Assembly (NCBI RefSeq): GCF_020524045.1
Contig: NZ_JAIVKL010000019.1
Coordinates: 25,063-89,062, forward strand
Reading direction: 5' to 3'
From: Metabacillus litoralis
GTDB lineage: Bacteria; Bacillota; Bacilli; Bacillales; Bacillaceae
Length of the DNA: 64,000 nt
Program-made: the position numbers and the translations under genes
In this document: in pieces, positions 25,430 through 34,884 of the stretch
Layout of the letters: each line of letters begins with the position of its first letter
Numbering within the stretch: position 1 is the stretch's first letter
The notes under the pieces: model-generated
Seen by the model: the letters and a program-made list of their open reading frames with translations, nothing else
Database searches by the model: none
What the model was told of the DNA's origin: nothing

Positions 25430-26728
25430 ATGAAAAAGCTTTTAGTGTTGTTTTTAGCAAGCATTATGCTGTTGGCTGCATGTTCATCTGGTGCAGATAA
25501 GAAAGAAACTGGAGATAACAGCAACAGTTCATCTGATTCAGATTCAATTACAATTTGGGCATGGGATCCAAACTTTAATATTAAAGCAATGAACATGGCA
25601 AAGGATTTATATCAAGCTGAAAATCCAGATGCAGAAATTAAAATAGTAGAAAATGCACAAGCTGATATTATTCAAAAATTAAATACAAGTTTAAGCTCTG
25701 GTACAACAAAAGGGCTACCAAATATCGTATTAATTGAAGATTATAGAGCACAAAGTTTTCTTCAAGCTTATCCAGATTCTTTTGAAAAATTAACAGGTTC
25801 TTTTAACACAGAAGATTTTGCATCATACAAAATTGCTCCAACTAGTTTAGATGGAGAAAACTATGGTTTACCGTTTGATACTGGTGTAACAGGTTTATAT
25901 GTAAGAACAGATTATTTAGAAGAAGCTGGGTATTCAGTGGAAGATCTAAACAATGCTGATTGGGATAAATATATTGAGATTGGTAAAAAAGTAAAAGAAG
26001 TAACTGGTAAACAAATGTTATCACTTGATCCTAACGATCTTGGAATTATTCGTATGATGATTCAATCAAGTGGTTCTTGGTACTTGAAAGAAGATGGTGT
26101 AACACCAAATATCGCTGGAAATGAAGCTCTTAAAAAGGCTTTTGAAGTATACAAAGAAATGTTAGAGGCAGATATTATCAAACCAAACTCTGATTGGAGT
26201 CAATATTTAGAAGCGTTTAATAGTGGAGATGTAGCAACAGTTCCTACTGGAAACTGGATTACTCCTTCTGTTAAAGCTGAAGCTTCTCAATCTGGTAAAT
26301 GGGCAGTTGTTTCACAACCAACACTTCCAGGAATCGAGAATTCAGTTAATGCATCAAACTTAGGTGGTAGTTCTTGGTATGTATTAAATGTTCCAGGGAA
26401 AGAATTAGCTGTTGATTTCTTAGCAAAAACTTTTGGATCTAACGCTGATTTTTATCAAGATTTAGTAACGGAAATTGGAGCAATTGGTACTTATATTCCT
26501 GCTGCTGATGGTGAAGCTTATAAAGCTGCTGATGAATTCTTTGGTGGTCAAACAATCATTTCTGACTTCTCAAAATGGACTGAAGAAATACCTCAAGTAA
26601 ATTATGGTCTACACACGTACGCAGTTGAAGATATTTTAGTAGTTGAAATGCAGAACTATCTTCAAGGTAAGGAAATTGATCAAGTTCTAGAAGATGCACA
26701 AACGCAAGCAGAAGCACAAATTAAATAA
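25430..26728 (+). CDS. Sugar-binding lipoprotein of the second CUT1 importer
   Basis: 432 residues. Lipobox LLAAC puts the lipid-modified cysteine at Cys18; a Ser/Asp-rich linker follows. Solute-binding family 1 fold: ITIWAWDPNFNIKAMNMAKD, ENYGLPFDTGVTGLYVRTDY and VATVPTGNW. ATG 25430 has ATGGGGGTT upstream; an in-frame extension to 25358 covers the cre site and is not translated. Likely delivers oligosaccharides for the glycosidases encoded downstream. Confidence 0.9.
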   Translation: MKKLLVLFLASIMLLAACSSGADKKETGDNSNSSSDSDSITIWAWDPNFNIKAMNMAKDLYQAENPDAEIKIVENAQADIIQKLNTSLSSGTTKGLPNIVLIEDYRAQSFLQAYPDSFEKLTGSFNTEDFASYKIAPTSLDGENYGLPFDTGVTGLYVRTDYLEEAGYSVEDLNNADWDKYIEIGKKVKEVTGKQMLSLDPNDLGIIRMMIQSSGSWYLKEDGVTPNIAGNEALKKAFEVYKEMLEADIIKPNSDWSQYLEAFNSGDVATVPTGNWITPSVKAEASQSGKWAVVSQPTLPGIENSVNASNLGGSSWYVLNVPGKELAVDFLAKTFGSNADFYQDLVTEIGAIGTYIPAADGEAYKAADEFFGGQTIISDFSKWTEEIPQVNYGLHTYAVEDILVVEMQNYLQGKEIDQVLEDAQTQAEAQIK

Positions 26729-26813
26729 GATCTTCCAATTATACTTTTCATAAATTTTCGAAACTCAAAAAAAATTTCATGAGAGCTTATAGAAAATGAC
26801 GTGAAAAATAAAA

Positions 26814-26882
26814 GCCTCGGAAACTCTCCTGCTTCTGTTATAAGGATTCTTTATCCGAAGCAAAGGGGAGGTTTTCTGAGGC
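26814..26882 (+). promoter_or_regulatory. Large hairpin between binding-protein and permease genes
   Basis: Left arm GCCTCGGAAACTCTCC...GCTTC pairs with GAAGC...GGGGAGG...TTCTGAGGC. No T run follows, so it looks like an mRNA 3'-end stabiliser or attenuator that sets the ratio of lipoprotein to permeases. Confidence 0.6.
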
Positions 26883-26920
26883 TCTTACATTATATTGACA
26901 AGTTAAGGAGTTGACTTGAT

Positions 26921-27844
26921 TTGATCCAGGAAAAAACAAATGATCATATACCGCTACAAAAGCCAAAAAGAAAGAAAATCAATACAACCGTTATTATTGG
27001 TTGGTCATTTATTACAATCGCAACGATCATGATCTGCTTATTCTATTTCTACCCAATGATTCAGGCACTTATCATGTCCTTTCAATCAGGTACTGGAACA
27101 AACTTAACATTTACTGGACTTGATAACTACGCTCGCTTATTTAAAGATCCAACATTTCTTACAGCCGTTAAAAATACGGTCATCTATCTGATGATTCAAG
27201 TTCCAGTTATGATTCTACTTGCCCTATTTTTATCGGTTTTACTAAATGATAAACGATTAAAATTTAAAGGCTTTTTCCGTACAGCTATCTTTTTACCATG
27301 TGTCACATCGTTAGTTGCTTATTCTGTCATATTCAAATATTTATTTGGAACAGATGGAATTGTGAATATGATGTTAATGAAATTCGCATTTATTGCAGAG
27401 CCAATTCAATGGTTAACAGATCCATTTTGGGCAAAAATGACGATTGTTATTGCTATTACATGGCGCTGGACTGGTTATAATATGATTTTCTATTTATCTT
27501 CTCTTCAAAATATTGATCACTCTATATATGAAGCTGCGAAAATTGATGGGGCATCTGCTTTTCAACAATTCTTTAAAATTACAATTCCAATGTTAAAACC
27601 TATCATCCTTTTTACTTCGATTACTTCAACAATTGGAACACTACAGTTATTTGACGAAGTAATGAATATCACCAAAGGTGGTCCAGGTAATTCAACAATG
27701 ACGATTTCGCAATATATTTATAATCTTTCATTTAAATACACACCAGACTTTGGATATGCTGCAACAGTTTCGTATGCAATCGTCATCATGATTGTTATTT
27801 TCTCTATTATTCAGTTTAAAGTGGCAGGTGATAAAAATGCTTAA
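26921..27844 (+). CDS. Carbohydrate ABC importer permease, MalF-type (second importer)
   Basis: 307 residues with a basic N-terminal tail and six predicted membrane helices. EAA loop YEAAKIDGASAFQQFFKITI near residue 205. Starts at TTG 26921 with TAAGGAG ten bases upstream. Overlaps the next permease by 8 bp. As in the first importer, no ATPase gene accompanies it. Confidence 0.9.
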   Translation: MIQEKTNDHIPLQKPKRKKINTTVIIGWSFITIATIMICLFYFYPMIQALIMSFQSGTGTNLTFTGLDNYARLFKDPTFLTAVKNTVIYLMIQVPVMILLALFLSVLLNDKRLKFKGFFRTAIFLPCVTSLVAYSVIFKYLFGTDGIVNMMLMKFAFIAEPIQWLTDPFWAKMTIVIAITWRWTGYNMIFYLSSLQNIDHSIYEAAKIDGASAFQQFFKITIPMLKPIILFTSITSTIGTLQLFDEVMNITKGGPGNSTMTISQYIYNLSFKYTPDFGYAATVSYAIVIMIVIFSIIQFKVAGDKNA

Positions 27845-28661
27845 AATGAAACGAATATTTGCTTATAGTGTATTAATAATTGCTAGTATTATTTCAATCT
27901 TTCCGTTTTTATGGATGATTATATCGGCAACGAATAAATCTGTAGATGTAACGAAGGGTCGATTGTTACCAGGAAGTCACTTTTTAGAGAACTTTAATAA
28001 TCTTTTAGATACTGTTGACATCATACCAGCATTAATCAATTCAGCAAAAATATCTATATCTACAACCGTACTATCATTATTAATTGCATCTTTAGCAGGC
28101 TATGGATTTGAAGTGTTTAAAAGTAAAGCAAAAGATGTTGTATTTAATATCTTATTAATTTCAATGATGATTCCTTTTGCAGCACTTATGGTCCCTTTAT
28201 TCCGTATGTTTGGGAAGATATCAGCAGTAGCTCCTTTTATTGGAATCGATACATTAACGGCAGCGGTTTTACCAACATTAACAACAGCATTTCTTATCTT
28301 CTTCTTCCGTCAAAGCACCAAAATGTTTCCAAAGGATATTCTTGAAGCAGGTCGAATTGATGGATTAAGTGAATTAGGAGTATTTTTTAGAATTTATGTA
28401 CCAACAATGAAAACAACGTATGCAGCAGCAGCTATTATTACATTTATGGCTAGCTGGAACAATTACTTATGGCCTTTAGTTGTGTTACAGTCTCCAGAAA
28501 ATCAAACGATTCCATTGCTTATTTCAAATCTAGGATCTAGCTATGCACCTGATTTTGGTGTGATCATGACTGCGATTGTCATTGCTACTTTACCAGCGGC
28601 TATTATTTTCTTCATTATGCAAAAGCATTTCGTTGCAGGAATGATGGGATCAGTGAAGTAA
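27837..28661 (+). CDS. Carbohydrate ABC importer permease, MalG-type (second importer)
   Basis: 274 residues, six predicted membrane helices, EAA loop EAGRIDGLSELGVFFRIYVP near residue 180. ATG 27837 overlaps the stop of the preceding permease and has AGGTG upstream; a longer frame to 27792 reads through the other gene and is unlikely. A second ATG at 27846 is also possible. Two mobile repeats now separate it from the beta-galactosidase gene. Confidence 0.9.
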   Translation: MLKMKRIFAYSVLIIASIISIFPFLWMIISATNKSVDVTKGRLLPGSHFLENFNNLLDTVDIIPALINSAKISISTTVLSLLIASLAGYGFEVFKSKAKDVVFNILLISMMIPFAALMVPLFRMFGKISAVAPFIGIDTLTAAVLPTLTTAFLIFFFRQSTKMFPKDILEAGRIDGLSELGVFFRIYVPTMKTTYAAAAIITFMASWNNYLWPLVVLQSPENQTIPLLISNLGSSYAPDFGVIMTAIVIATLPAAIIFFIMQKHFVAGMMGSVK

Positions 28662-28718
28662 TTAATATAGTAGTCTTAGAAAATAGTAAAACCATTATCT
28701 GAGGATCAAGAGCGTGAA

Positions 28719-28956
28719 AAGGACTGGAACAAAGGTATATTAACAAAATAGAAACCGAATAATGGTTCTAGGTATAGTTACGTCGCTCCTGAAATATACT
28801 TCGCTTTCCGCGGGAAGCTGGCAAGCCTCCTCGTGCTTCGCACTGTGGGGTCTAGCCGTTGCTTTTCATCCCGCAGGAGTCTACGTATATTTCATCCGCT
28901 CAGCTATTACTTTTTTCATAATTTTTGTTAATCACTATAGTTATGTCCCAGCCTCT
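28719..28956 (+). repeat. Dispersed palindromic repeat, family A (long copy with G+C-rich core)
   Basis: The ends match the copy at 8399-8540: GGACTGGAACAAAGGT...TTAACAAAATAG on the left and TTTTTGTTAATCA...TTATGTCCCAGCC on the right. This copy also has a core (TTTCCGCGGGAAGC, AAGCCTCCTCG, TGTGGGGTCT, CCCGCAGGAGTCT) shared with families B and C. Confidence 0.75.
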
Positions 28957-28987
28957 AAATACTGTAGGTCCTCGTTTCTTTAATTAA

Positions 28988-29139
28988 GGTTGATTTCGTA
29001 AACTTTGTTGCTTTTAAGATTGGAAGGAAACAGCACTTTATATAGTCTAGTGGCATCTTTTCTTCTTAGATAAAATACATTTTATGCGATAAAACACAGA
29101 TAGTAGTATCATTTAGCAACAATCTTTCAGAAAAGAGCC
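28988..29139 (-). mobile_element. Family-D miniature transposon with perfect 8-bp target duplication
   Basis: 152 bp. Read on the minus strand it begins GGCTCTTTTCTGAAAG and ends TTTACGAAATCAACC. TTAATTAA flanks both sides (28980-28987 and 29140-29147). No coding capacity. It sits in the promoter region of the beta-galactosidase gene. Confidence 0.85.
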
Positions 29140-29212
29140 TTAATTAATAAGTAAGCATGAAATTGATTTTTAAAATAATTAATCTAGAACAATGAGAGGA
29201 AGCGTGATCTTG

Positions 29213-32200
29213 ATGACAACTAACCTTAATCCTACTACTAATTGGCTAACAGATGTGAATGTGTTTGCAGTTAACCGTCTTCCAGCACATTCAGATCACT
29301 TTTATTATGAAACATTAGCAGAGGCAAAGTCAGCTTCTTCTATGAAAATGCGATATGACTTGAATGGACAATGGAAATTTCATTATGCGATTAATCCTGT
29401 CAATCGACCAGAGTCTTTTTATCAAGAAAGCTTTGATTGTGCTGGTTGGGGTGATATTCGTGTTCCTGGACATATTCAATTACAAGGTCATGGCAAACCA
29501 CAATATGCGAATACAATGTATCCTTGGGATGGGCATAATGATATTCGTCCACCTGAAATTCCTACTGATCATAATCCTGTTGGGAGTTATGTAAAGTATT
29601 TTAATGTTCCTGAAAATATGCAGGAAAAGCCTCTTTTTATATCTTTTCAAGGTGTTGAATCAGCATTTTATGTTTGGCTAAATGGTCAATTTATTGGCTA
29701 TAGTGAGGATAGCTTTACACCTGCAGAGTTTGAGCTAACTCCTTTTTTAAAGCAAGGAGAAAATAAGTTAGCGGTGGAAGTGTATCAACGAAGCACTGGC
29801 AGCTGGCTTGAAGATCAAGATTTCTGGCGTTTTTCTGGAATTTTTAGAGATGTTTACCTATATACTGTTCCAGAGATTCACGTATATGATGCAAATGTAA
29901 AAGCAACATTAGATGAAACATTTACGAATGGAACACTTAAAGCTGATCTGAAACTATTGTCTGCAAATAGTGGGTCTAAAGTTGTTGCTGAATTATTTGA
30001 TCATAGAGGGAATTTGATAGAATCTGCAACAGCTTCAATTGAAGGAGAAGAATCTAGCTTCTCTATGACAGTTAACAAACCAAAGCTTTGGAGTGCAGAA
30101 GAGCCTACACTTTATCAATTGTATATCCAATTATTCAATGAATCTGGTGAATTGGTAGAGGTGATTCCACAAAAGGTTGGTTTTAGAAGATTTGAAATGG
30201 TAGATAAGATCATGAAATTAAATGGTGAACGTATTGTTTTCAAAGGTGTTAATCGTCATGAATTCAATTGCCGAAGCGGACGTACGATTACTAAAGAAGA
30301 TATGTTATGGGATATTAAAACATTGAAGCAAAACAATATTAATGCTGTTCGTACTTCTCATTATCCAAATCAAAGCTATTGGTATGAATTATGTGATGAA
30401 TATGGCATTTATGTGATAGATGAAATGAACCTAGAAACACATGGTTCATGGCAGAAAATGGGTGCAGTTGAGCCTTCTTGGAATATTCCAGGTAATAAGC
30501 CAGAGTGGCAGGATATTGTTTTAGATCGTGCTATATCTATGTTTGAAAGAGATAAAAACCATCCATCAATTTTGATTTGGTCTTGTGGAAATGAATCATA
30601 TGCAGGAGAAGTTATTTTGAATGTGACAAAATACTTTAAATCAGTTGATGATAGTCGTCTTGTGCATTATGAAGGAGTGTTTTATGACCGAAACTATAAT
30701 GACACAAGTGATATGGAAAGTAGAATGTATGCCAAGCCTGCTGATATAGAAAAGTATTTAAATGATGATCCTGAAAAGCCTTATTTAAGTTGTGAATATA
30801 TGCATGCAATGGGAAATTCTTTAGGTGGTATGAATTATTACACAGAACTTGAAGATAAGTATCCAATGTATCAAGGTGGATTTATTTGGGATTATATTGA
30901 TCAATCATTAATAAAAGAAGATCGTTATGGTAAAGAGTTTTTAGCATATGGTGGAGATTTTGAAGATCGACCAACAGATTATGGCTTCTGTACAAATGGA
31001 ATTGTTTATGCAAATCGAGAGGTTTCGCCAAAAATGCAGGAAGTGAAGTTCTTATATCAAAATGTAAAACTTAATGTAGATCAATCTGGTGTAACGATTA
31101 CCAATGATAATCTCTTTATTGATACATCAGATTATTACTTAGAGTATAAATTGTTACTTGATGGGAAAGAAATTTATCAAAATAGAAGTAATGTAGTTGT
31201 TCAGCCTCAAAGTAAAGAAGTAGTTGAGTTTGTGTTACCAGAAAAGGTATTACAAAACTCTGGTGAATTTTGCTTACATGCTGCACTTAAATTGCAGGAA
31301 AATACGCTTTGGGCACAATCAGGACATGAAGTTGCTTTTGGGCAGTATATTATGGAAAAACAAAAAGTAGAAAATCCAATCGCTCCATCTAGTGAACAAT
31401 TTAGAGTTGTTGAAGGTGATGTGAATATTGGAGTACATGGTAGAGATTTCACGATTATGTTTTCAAAGCAAGTAGGTAGTTTAGTTTCTGTTAACTATTC
31501 AGGCAAAGAAATGATCGCCTATCCACCTGCACCACTATTTTGGAGAGCAACAACTGATAATGATCGTGGCTTTGCTCAAACATTTAACTCCGGAAGCTGG
31601 TATGCTGCAAGTTTAGCGAGAAAATGTACAAATATTGAGTTAAAGCAAGAAGCTAATCAAGTACAGGTTATATTTACGTATAAATTTTCTGTTTCTGAAA
31701 AATTAGAAGTGAAAACGAATTATTCCGTGACCTCTGATGGAAGCATCCATGTTAAATCATCTTATTATGGTGCAGAAGAGTTACCACAATTACCGATCTT
31801 TGCGTTATCCTTTAAAGTTCCAGCAAAATATGATCAGCTAGAGTGGTATGCAATGGGGCCTGAAGAAAATTATTCTGATCGTTCGATGGGAGCGCGTCTT
31901 GGTATCTTTAAGAATACTGCTACAGATAATCTATCGGGTTACTTGAATCCACAAGAATCAGGAAATCGTACAGGTGTCCGTCAATTAAGTGTGACAAGCA
32001 AGTATGGAGATGGAATAAAAGTATCATCTGTTGGAGATCCAGTTGAGTGTAATGTTTCACCTTACACAGCTTTTGAATTAGAAAATGCTACTCATCATTA
32101 TGAGTTACCGAATGTTCATTACACAGTAATAACTGTTGCAGGAAAGCAAATGGGTGTTGGTGGCGACGATAGCTGGGGTGCTCCAGTACATGACGAGCAT

Positions 32201-32260
32201 TTGCTTAAAGCAAATGAAGATATTGAATTCGAGTTTTTAATCCAGCGAGTAAATTGTTGA
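29213..32260 (+). CDS. lacZ: Beta-galactosidase, glycoside hydrolase family 2 (LacZ-type)
   Basis: 1015 residues, cytoplasmic, similar in length to E. coli LacZ. Hydrolyses lactose and other beta-galactosides. The acid/base Glu461 lies in SCGNESYAG and the nucleophile Glu528 in SCEYMHAMGNSLGG; the C-terminal Bgal small chain ends with GVGGDDSWGAPVH. Sugar-binding N-terminal, immunoglobulin-like and TIM-barrel domains are in the usual order. ATG 29213 has AGAGGAAG upstream; the ATG at 29192 does not. Likely co-regulated with the importer and alpha-galactosidase around it. Confidence 0.96.
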   Translation: MTTNLNPTTNWLTDVNVFAVNRLPAHSDHFYYETLAEAKSASSMKMRYDLNGQWKFHYAINPVNRPESFYQESFDCAGWGDIRVPGHIQLQGHGKPQYANTMYPWDGHNDIRPPEIPTDHNPVGSYVKYFNVPENMQEKPLFISFQGVESAFYVWLNGQFIGYSEDSFTPAEFELTPFLKQGENKLAVEVYQRSTGSWLEDQDFWRFSGIFRDVYLYTVPEIHVYDANVKATLDETFTNGTLKADLKLLSANSGSKVVAELFDHRGNLIESATASIEGEESSFSMTVNKPKLWSAEEPTLYQLYIQLFNESGELVEVIPQKVGFRRFEMVDKIMKLNGERIVFKGVNRHEFNCRSGRTITKEDMLWDIKTLKQNNINAVRTSHYPNQSYWYELCDEYGIYVIDEMNLETHGSWQKMGAVEPSWNIPGNKPEWQDIVLDRAISMFERDKNHPSILIWSCGNESYAGEVILNVTKYFKSVDDSRLVHYEGVFYDRNYNDTSDMESRMYAKPADIEKYLNDDPEKPYLSCEYMHAMGNSLGGMNYYTELEDKYPMYQGGFIWDYIDQSLIKEDRYGKEFLAYGGDFEDRPTDYGFCTNGIVYANREVSPKMQEVKFLYQNVKLNVDQSGVTITNDNLFIDTSDYYLEYKLLLDGKEIYQNRSNVVVQPQSKEVVEFVLPEKVLQNSGEFCLHAALKLQENTLWAQSGHEVAFGQYIMEKQKVENPIAPSSEQFRVVEGDVNIGVHGRDFTIMFSKQVGSLVSVNYSGKEMIAYPPAPLFWRATTDNDRGFAQTFNSGSWYAASLARKCTNIELKQEANQVQVIFTYKFSVSEKLEVKTNYSVTSDGSIHVKSSYYGAEELPQLPIFALSFKVPAKYDQLEWYAMGPEENYSDRSMGARLGIFKNTATDNLSGYLNPQESGNRTGVRQLSVTSKYGDGIKVSSVGDPVECNVSPYTAFELENATHHYELPNVHYTVITVAGKQMGVGGDDSWGAPVHDEHLLKANEDIEFEFLIQRVNC

Positions 32261-32297
32261 TTAGTAGAACGATACAGAAGGATTAAAAAAACAATAG

Positions 32298-32331
32298 AAA
32301 AGAGCTTGGTTTGTTCAAGCTCTTTATTTTT
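32298..32331 (+). terminator. Terminator after beta-galactosidase
   Basis: AAAGAGCTTG pairs with CAAGCTCTTT, followed by ATTTTTT. Confidence 0.85.
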
Positions 32332-32370
32332 TGTTAGTAGAATATAAAAATCACAAAGGAGTTGGATAAA

Positions 32371-34596
32371 GTGTATTTACATATTAATGAAGAGAAACAA
32401 CAATTTCATTTAACAAATGGAGAAATCAGTTATCTGTTTCATGTTTTGAAAAATGGCAGCTTAGGTCAGTTATATTATGGTAAGGCAATTAGACATCGAG
32501 AGGATTTTTCTCATTTTCAGGTTAATTCTATTCCAACTCCAGCTAGCTGTCATTATTACAAAGAAGATCCGGCATTTTCACTAGAAACAACAAGACAAGA
32601 GTTTCCTGTTGCGGGAAAAGGAGATTTTCGAGAAGCGGCAATTGAAGTTGAAACACGTGATGGTCGAATTGGAAATGAATTTACCTACCAAGGGTATGAA
32701 GTGACGAGTGGGAAGCCTAAATTGAAGGGACTTCCAGCAACATATGCTAATGAAGAAGAAGCAACAACTCTGACAATAACGTTAGTTGATAAAACGATAA
32801 TGGCTAAGGTTTGTTTATCATATACAATCTTTCATCATTATCCAGTGATAACTAGAAATGTGAAAATGCAAAATATCGGTGATTACCAAATCTTTATTAA
32901 AAAGTTAATGAGTGCCTCGATTGATTTACCTGATGATGATTATTCGATGATTCATTTATCAGGAACTTGGTCAAGAGAACGACATATTAAAGAACGTCAG
33001 CTTGTTCAAGGAATTCAATCGATTTCTAGTATTAGAGGAGCAAGTTCACATCATGATAATCCGTTTATTGCATTAAAAGGAAAAGAAACAACAGAGCATG
33101 AAAATGAAGTATATGGTTTTAACTTTGTTTATAGTAGCAATTTTTTAGCTCAAGTCCAGGTTGATCATTATCAAACATCAAGAGTAATGATGGGAATACA
33201 CCCACATCAATTTAAATGGAAGCTATCAGAGCAAGAAAGCTTTCAAGCTCCTGAAGTAGTAATGGTGTATTCAGATAAAGGGTTAAACGGAATGAGTCAG
33301 GCATTCCATGATTTATATCGTAATCACTTAATACGTGATCCGTGGAAAACTGAGGAAAGACCTGTTTTAATCAATAACTGGGAAGCAACTTACTTCGATT
33401 TTGACGAAGAAAAGCTAGTGAATATAGCGAAAAGTGCTAAAGAATTAGGAATTGAGCTATTTGTATTAGATGATGGCTGGTTTGGAGCTAGAAATGATGA
33501 TACCTCATCACTTGGTGATTGGTTTGAAAACAAAGCTAAATTACCATATGGACTAGAATCATTATCAGACAAGATTGATAGGTTAAATATGAAATTCGGT
33601 TTGTGGTTTGAGCCTGAAATGATCAATCCAATCAGTCAATTATATAATGATCACCCAGACTGGGTTGTAGGTAGACAAGGAGAGCATTTGACTCTTGGTC
33701 GAAATCAATTAGTTTTAGATTTTTCTAGACATGAGGTAGTAGAGTTTATATATGAAAAGATGGCTGGCATTATTAAGAAAACAAAGCTCTCTTATATAAA
33801 GTGGGATATGAACCGAAACATTACAGATGCTTTTTCACAAGCGCTTAGTCAAGATCAACAAGGAGAGTTTTTCCATCGATATATATTAGGGGTGTATTCT
33901 CTATATGAGAAGCTAACTGAGGAATTTCCAGATGTTCTATTTGAATCATGTGCAGGTGGTGGGGGTCGTTTTGATCCAGGTATGTTCTACTATGCACCAC
34001 AAGCCTGGACTAGTGATGATACAGATGCTGTTGAACGATTAAAAATCCAGTATGGAACATCATTAGTGTATCCAATCTATAGTATGGGTTCACATGTTTC
34101 AGCTGTACCAAACCATCAAACATTACGCAACACTCCAATTGAGACAAGAGCAAATACAGCATATTTCGGAACCTTTGGTTATGAATTAAATCCTCTCGAA
34201 TTAAGTGATGAAGAAAAAAGTGTCATTAAGAAGCAAGTTCAATTTTATAAGAAGCATCGTAAACTGATTAGAGATGGAGATTTTATTAGATTAAAAAATC
34301 CGTTTGAAAATAATGAAACAGCTTGGTTGATTACTTCAAAGGATAAAAAAGAGGCATTGGTTGGGTGGTATAAAGTACTTGCAGATGCAAATCCAAAGAA
34401 AGAACAAGTGATTCTTTTAAAAGGATTAAATGAAAATTTACTTTATCAAGTTAATGAAGAAAAAGAGGGCTTCTATGGCGATGAATTAATGTATCGTGGG
34501 TTGCCTTTACCAACAGAATTTAACGGAGCAAATGGATCATTTGCAAAACGTGGAGGAGATTATCAATCTGAGGTCTTTTATTTAGTAGGTAAGTAA
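32371..34596 (+). CDS. Alpha-galactosidase, glycoside hydrolase family 36
   Basis: 741 residues, cytoplasmic; removes alpha-1,6-galactose from melibiose, raffinose and stachyose. The nucleophile is Asp479 in YIKWDMNR and the acid/base Asp549 in WTSDDTDA, close to positions 478/548 that I recall for Geobacillus AgaA/AgaB. Other signatures: FVLDDGWFG and FGLWFEPEMI. GTG 32371 is preferred: AAAGGAG at 32355-32361 is too close to the in-frame TTG at 32362. No signal peptide. Confidence 0.95.
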   Translation: MYLHINEEKQQFHLTNGEISYLFHVLKNGSLGQLYYGKAIRHREDFSHFQVNSIPTPASCHYYKEDPAFSLETTRQEFPVAGKGDFREAAIEVETRDGRIGNEFTYQGYEVTSGKPKLKGLPATYANEEEATTLTITLVDKTIMAKVCLSYTIFHHYPVITRNVKMQNIGDYQIFIKKLMSASIDLPDDDYSMIHLSGTWSRERHIKERQLVQGIQSISSIRGASSHHDNPFIALKGKETTEHENEVYGFNFVYSSNFLAQVQVDHYQTSRVMMGIHPHQFKWKLSEQESFQAPEVVMVYSDKGLNGMSQAFHDLYRNHLIRDPWKTEERPVLINNWEATYFDFDEEKLVNIAKSAKELGIELFVLDDGWFGARNDDTSSLGDWFENKAKLPYGLESLSDKIDRLNMKFGLWFEPEMINPISQLYNDHPDWVVGRQGEHLTLGRNQLVLDFSRHEVVEFIYEKMAGIIKKTKLSYIKWDMNRNITDAFSQALSQDQQGEFFHRYILGVYSLYEKLTEEFPDVLFESCAGGGGRFDPGMFYYAPQAWTSDDTDAVERLKIQYGTSLVYPIYSMGSHVSAVPNHQTLRNTPIETRANTAYFGTFGYELNPLELSDEEKSVIKKQVQFYKKHRKLIRDGDFIRLKNPFENNETAWLITSKDKKEALVGWYKVLADANPKKEQVILLKGLNENLLYQVNEEKEGFYGDELMYRGLPLPTEFNGANGSFAKRGGDYQSEVFYLVGK

Positions 34597-34603
34597 TAAG
34601 TGA

Positions 34604-34641
34604 AAAGAGGGTCGGCTCAATTGAGTCGATCCTCTTCTTTA
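34604..34641 (+). terminator. Terminator after alpha-galactosidase
   Basis: A 16-bp stem (AAGAGGGTCGGCTCAA / TTGAGTCGATCCTCTT, two G-U pairs) ends in CTTT. Confidence 0.8.
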
Positions 34642-34688
34642 TCTTTTTCAAAGTGTAAGAAATTGCAAGGATATAGTACATAAATCAA

Positions 34689-34709
34689 TTTAATTAAACG
34701 TTTGTTTAA
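34689..34709 (+). repeat. 21-base motif shared with the region before the oxidoreductase gene
   Basis: These 21 bases, with the central palindrome-like TTAAACGTTTGTTTAA, recur exactly at 53221-53241. Both copies lie 130-200 bp upstream of a gene start. Possibly a regulator site. Confidence 0.4.
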
Positions 34710-34884
34710 GTATTTTTAAGCTCACCTTTTCTTAGAATTTAATTTAATGAATAAAATAAGTTGTTTCTCTAAAACTATTGATGTTAATATCTGCATTTTA
34801 TAACAAGTGTAAAAGCTATAATAAGGACTGTTTAAATTTAGAATTGATATCGTTATTCGTTTTTACGAAGAGGAGTTGAATGAA

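Noticed and set aside
28762..28983. 73-codon frame on the plus strand
   Set aside because: Lies entirely inside a dispersed palindromic repeat; no ribosome site.
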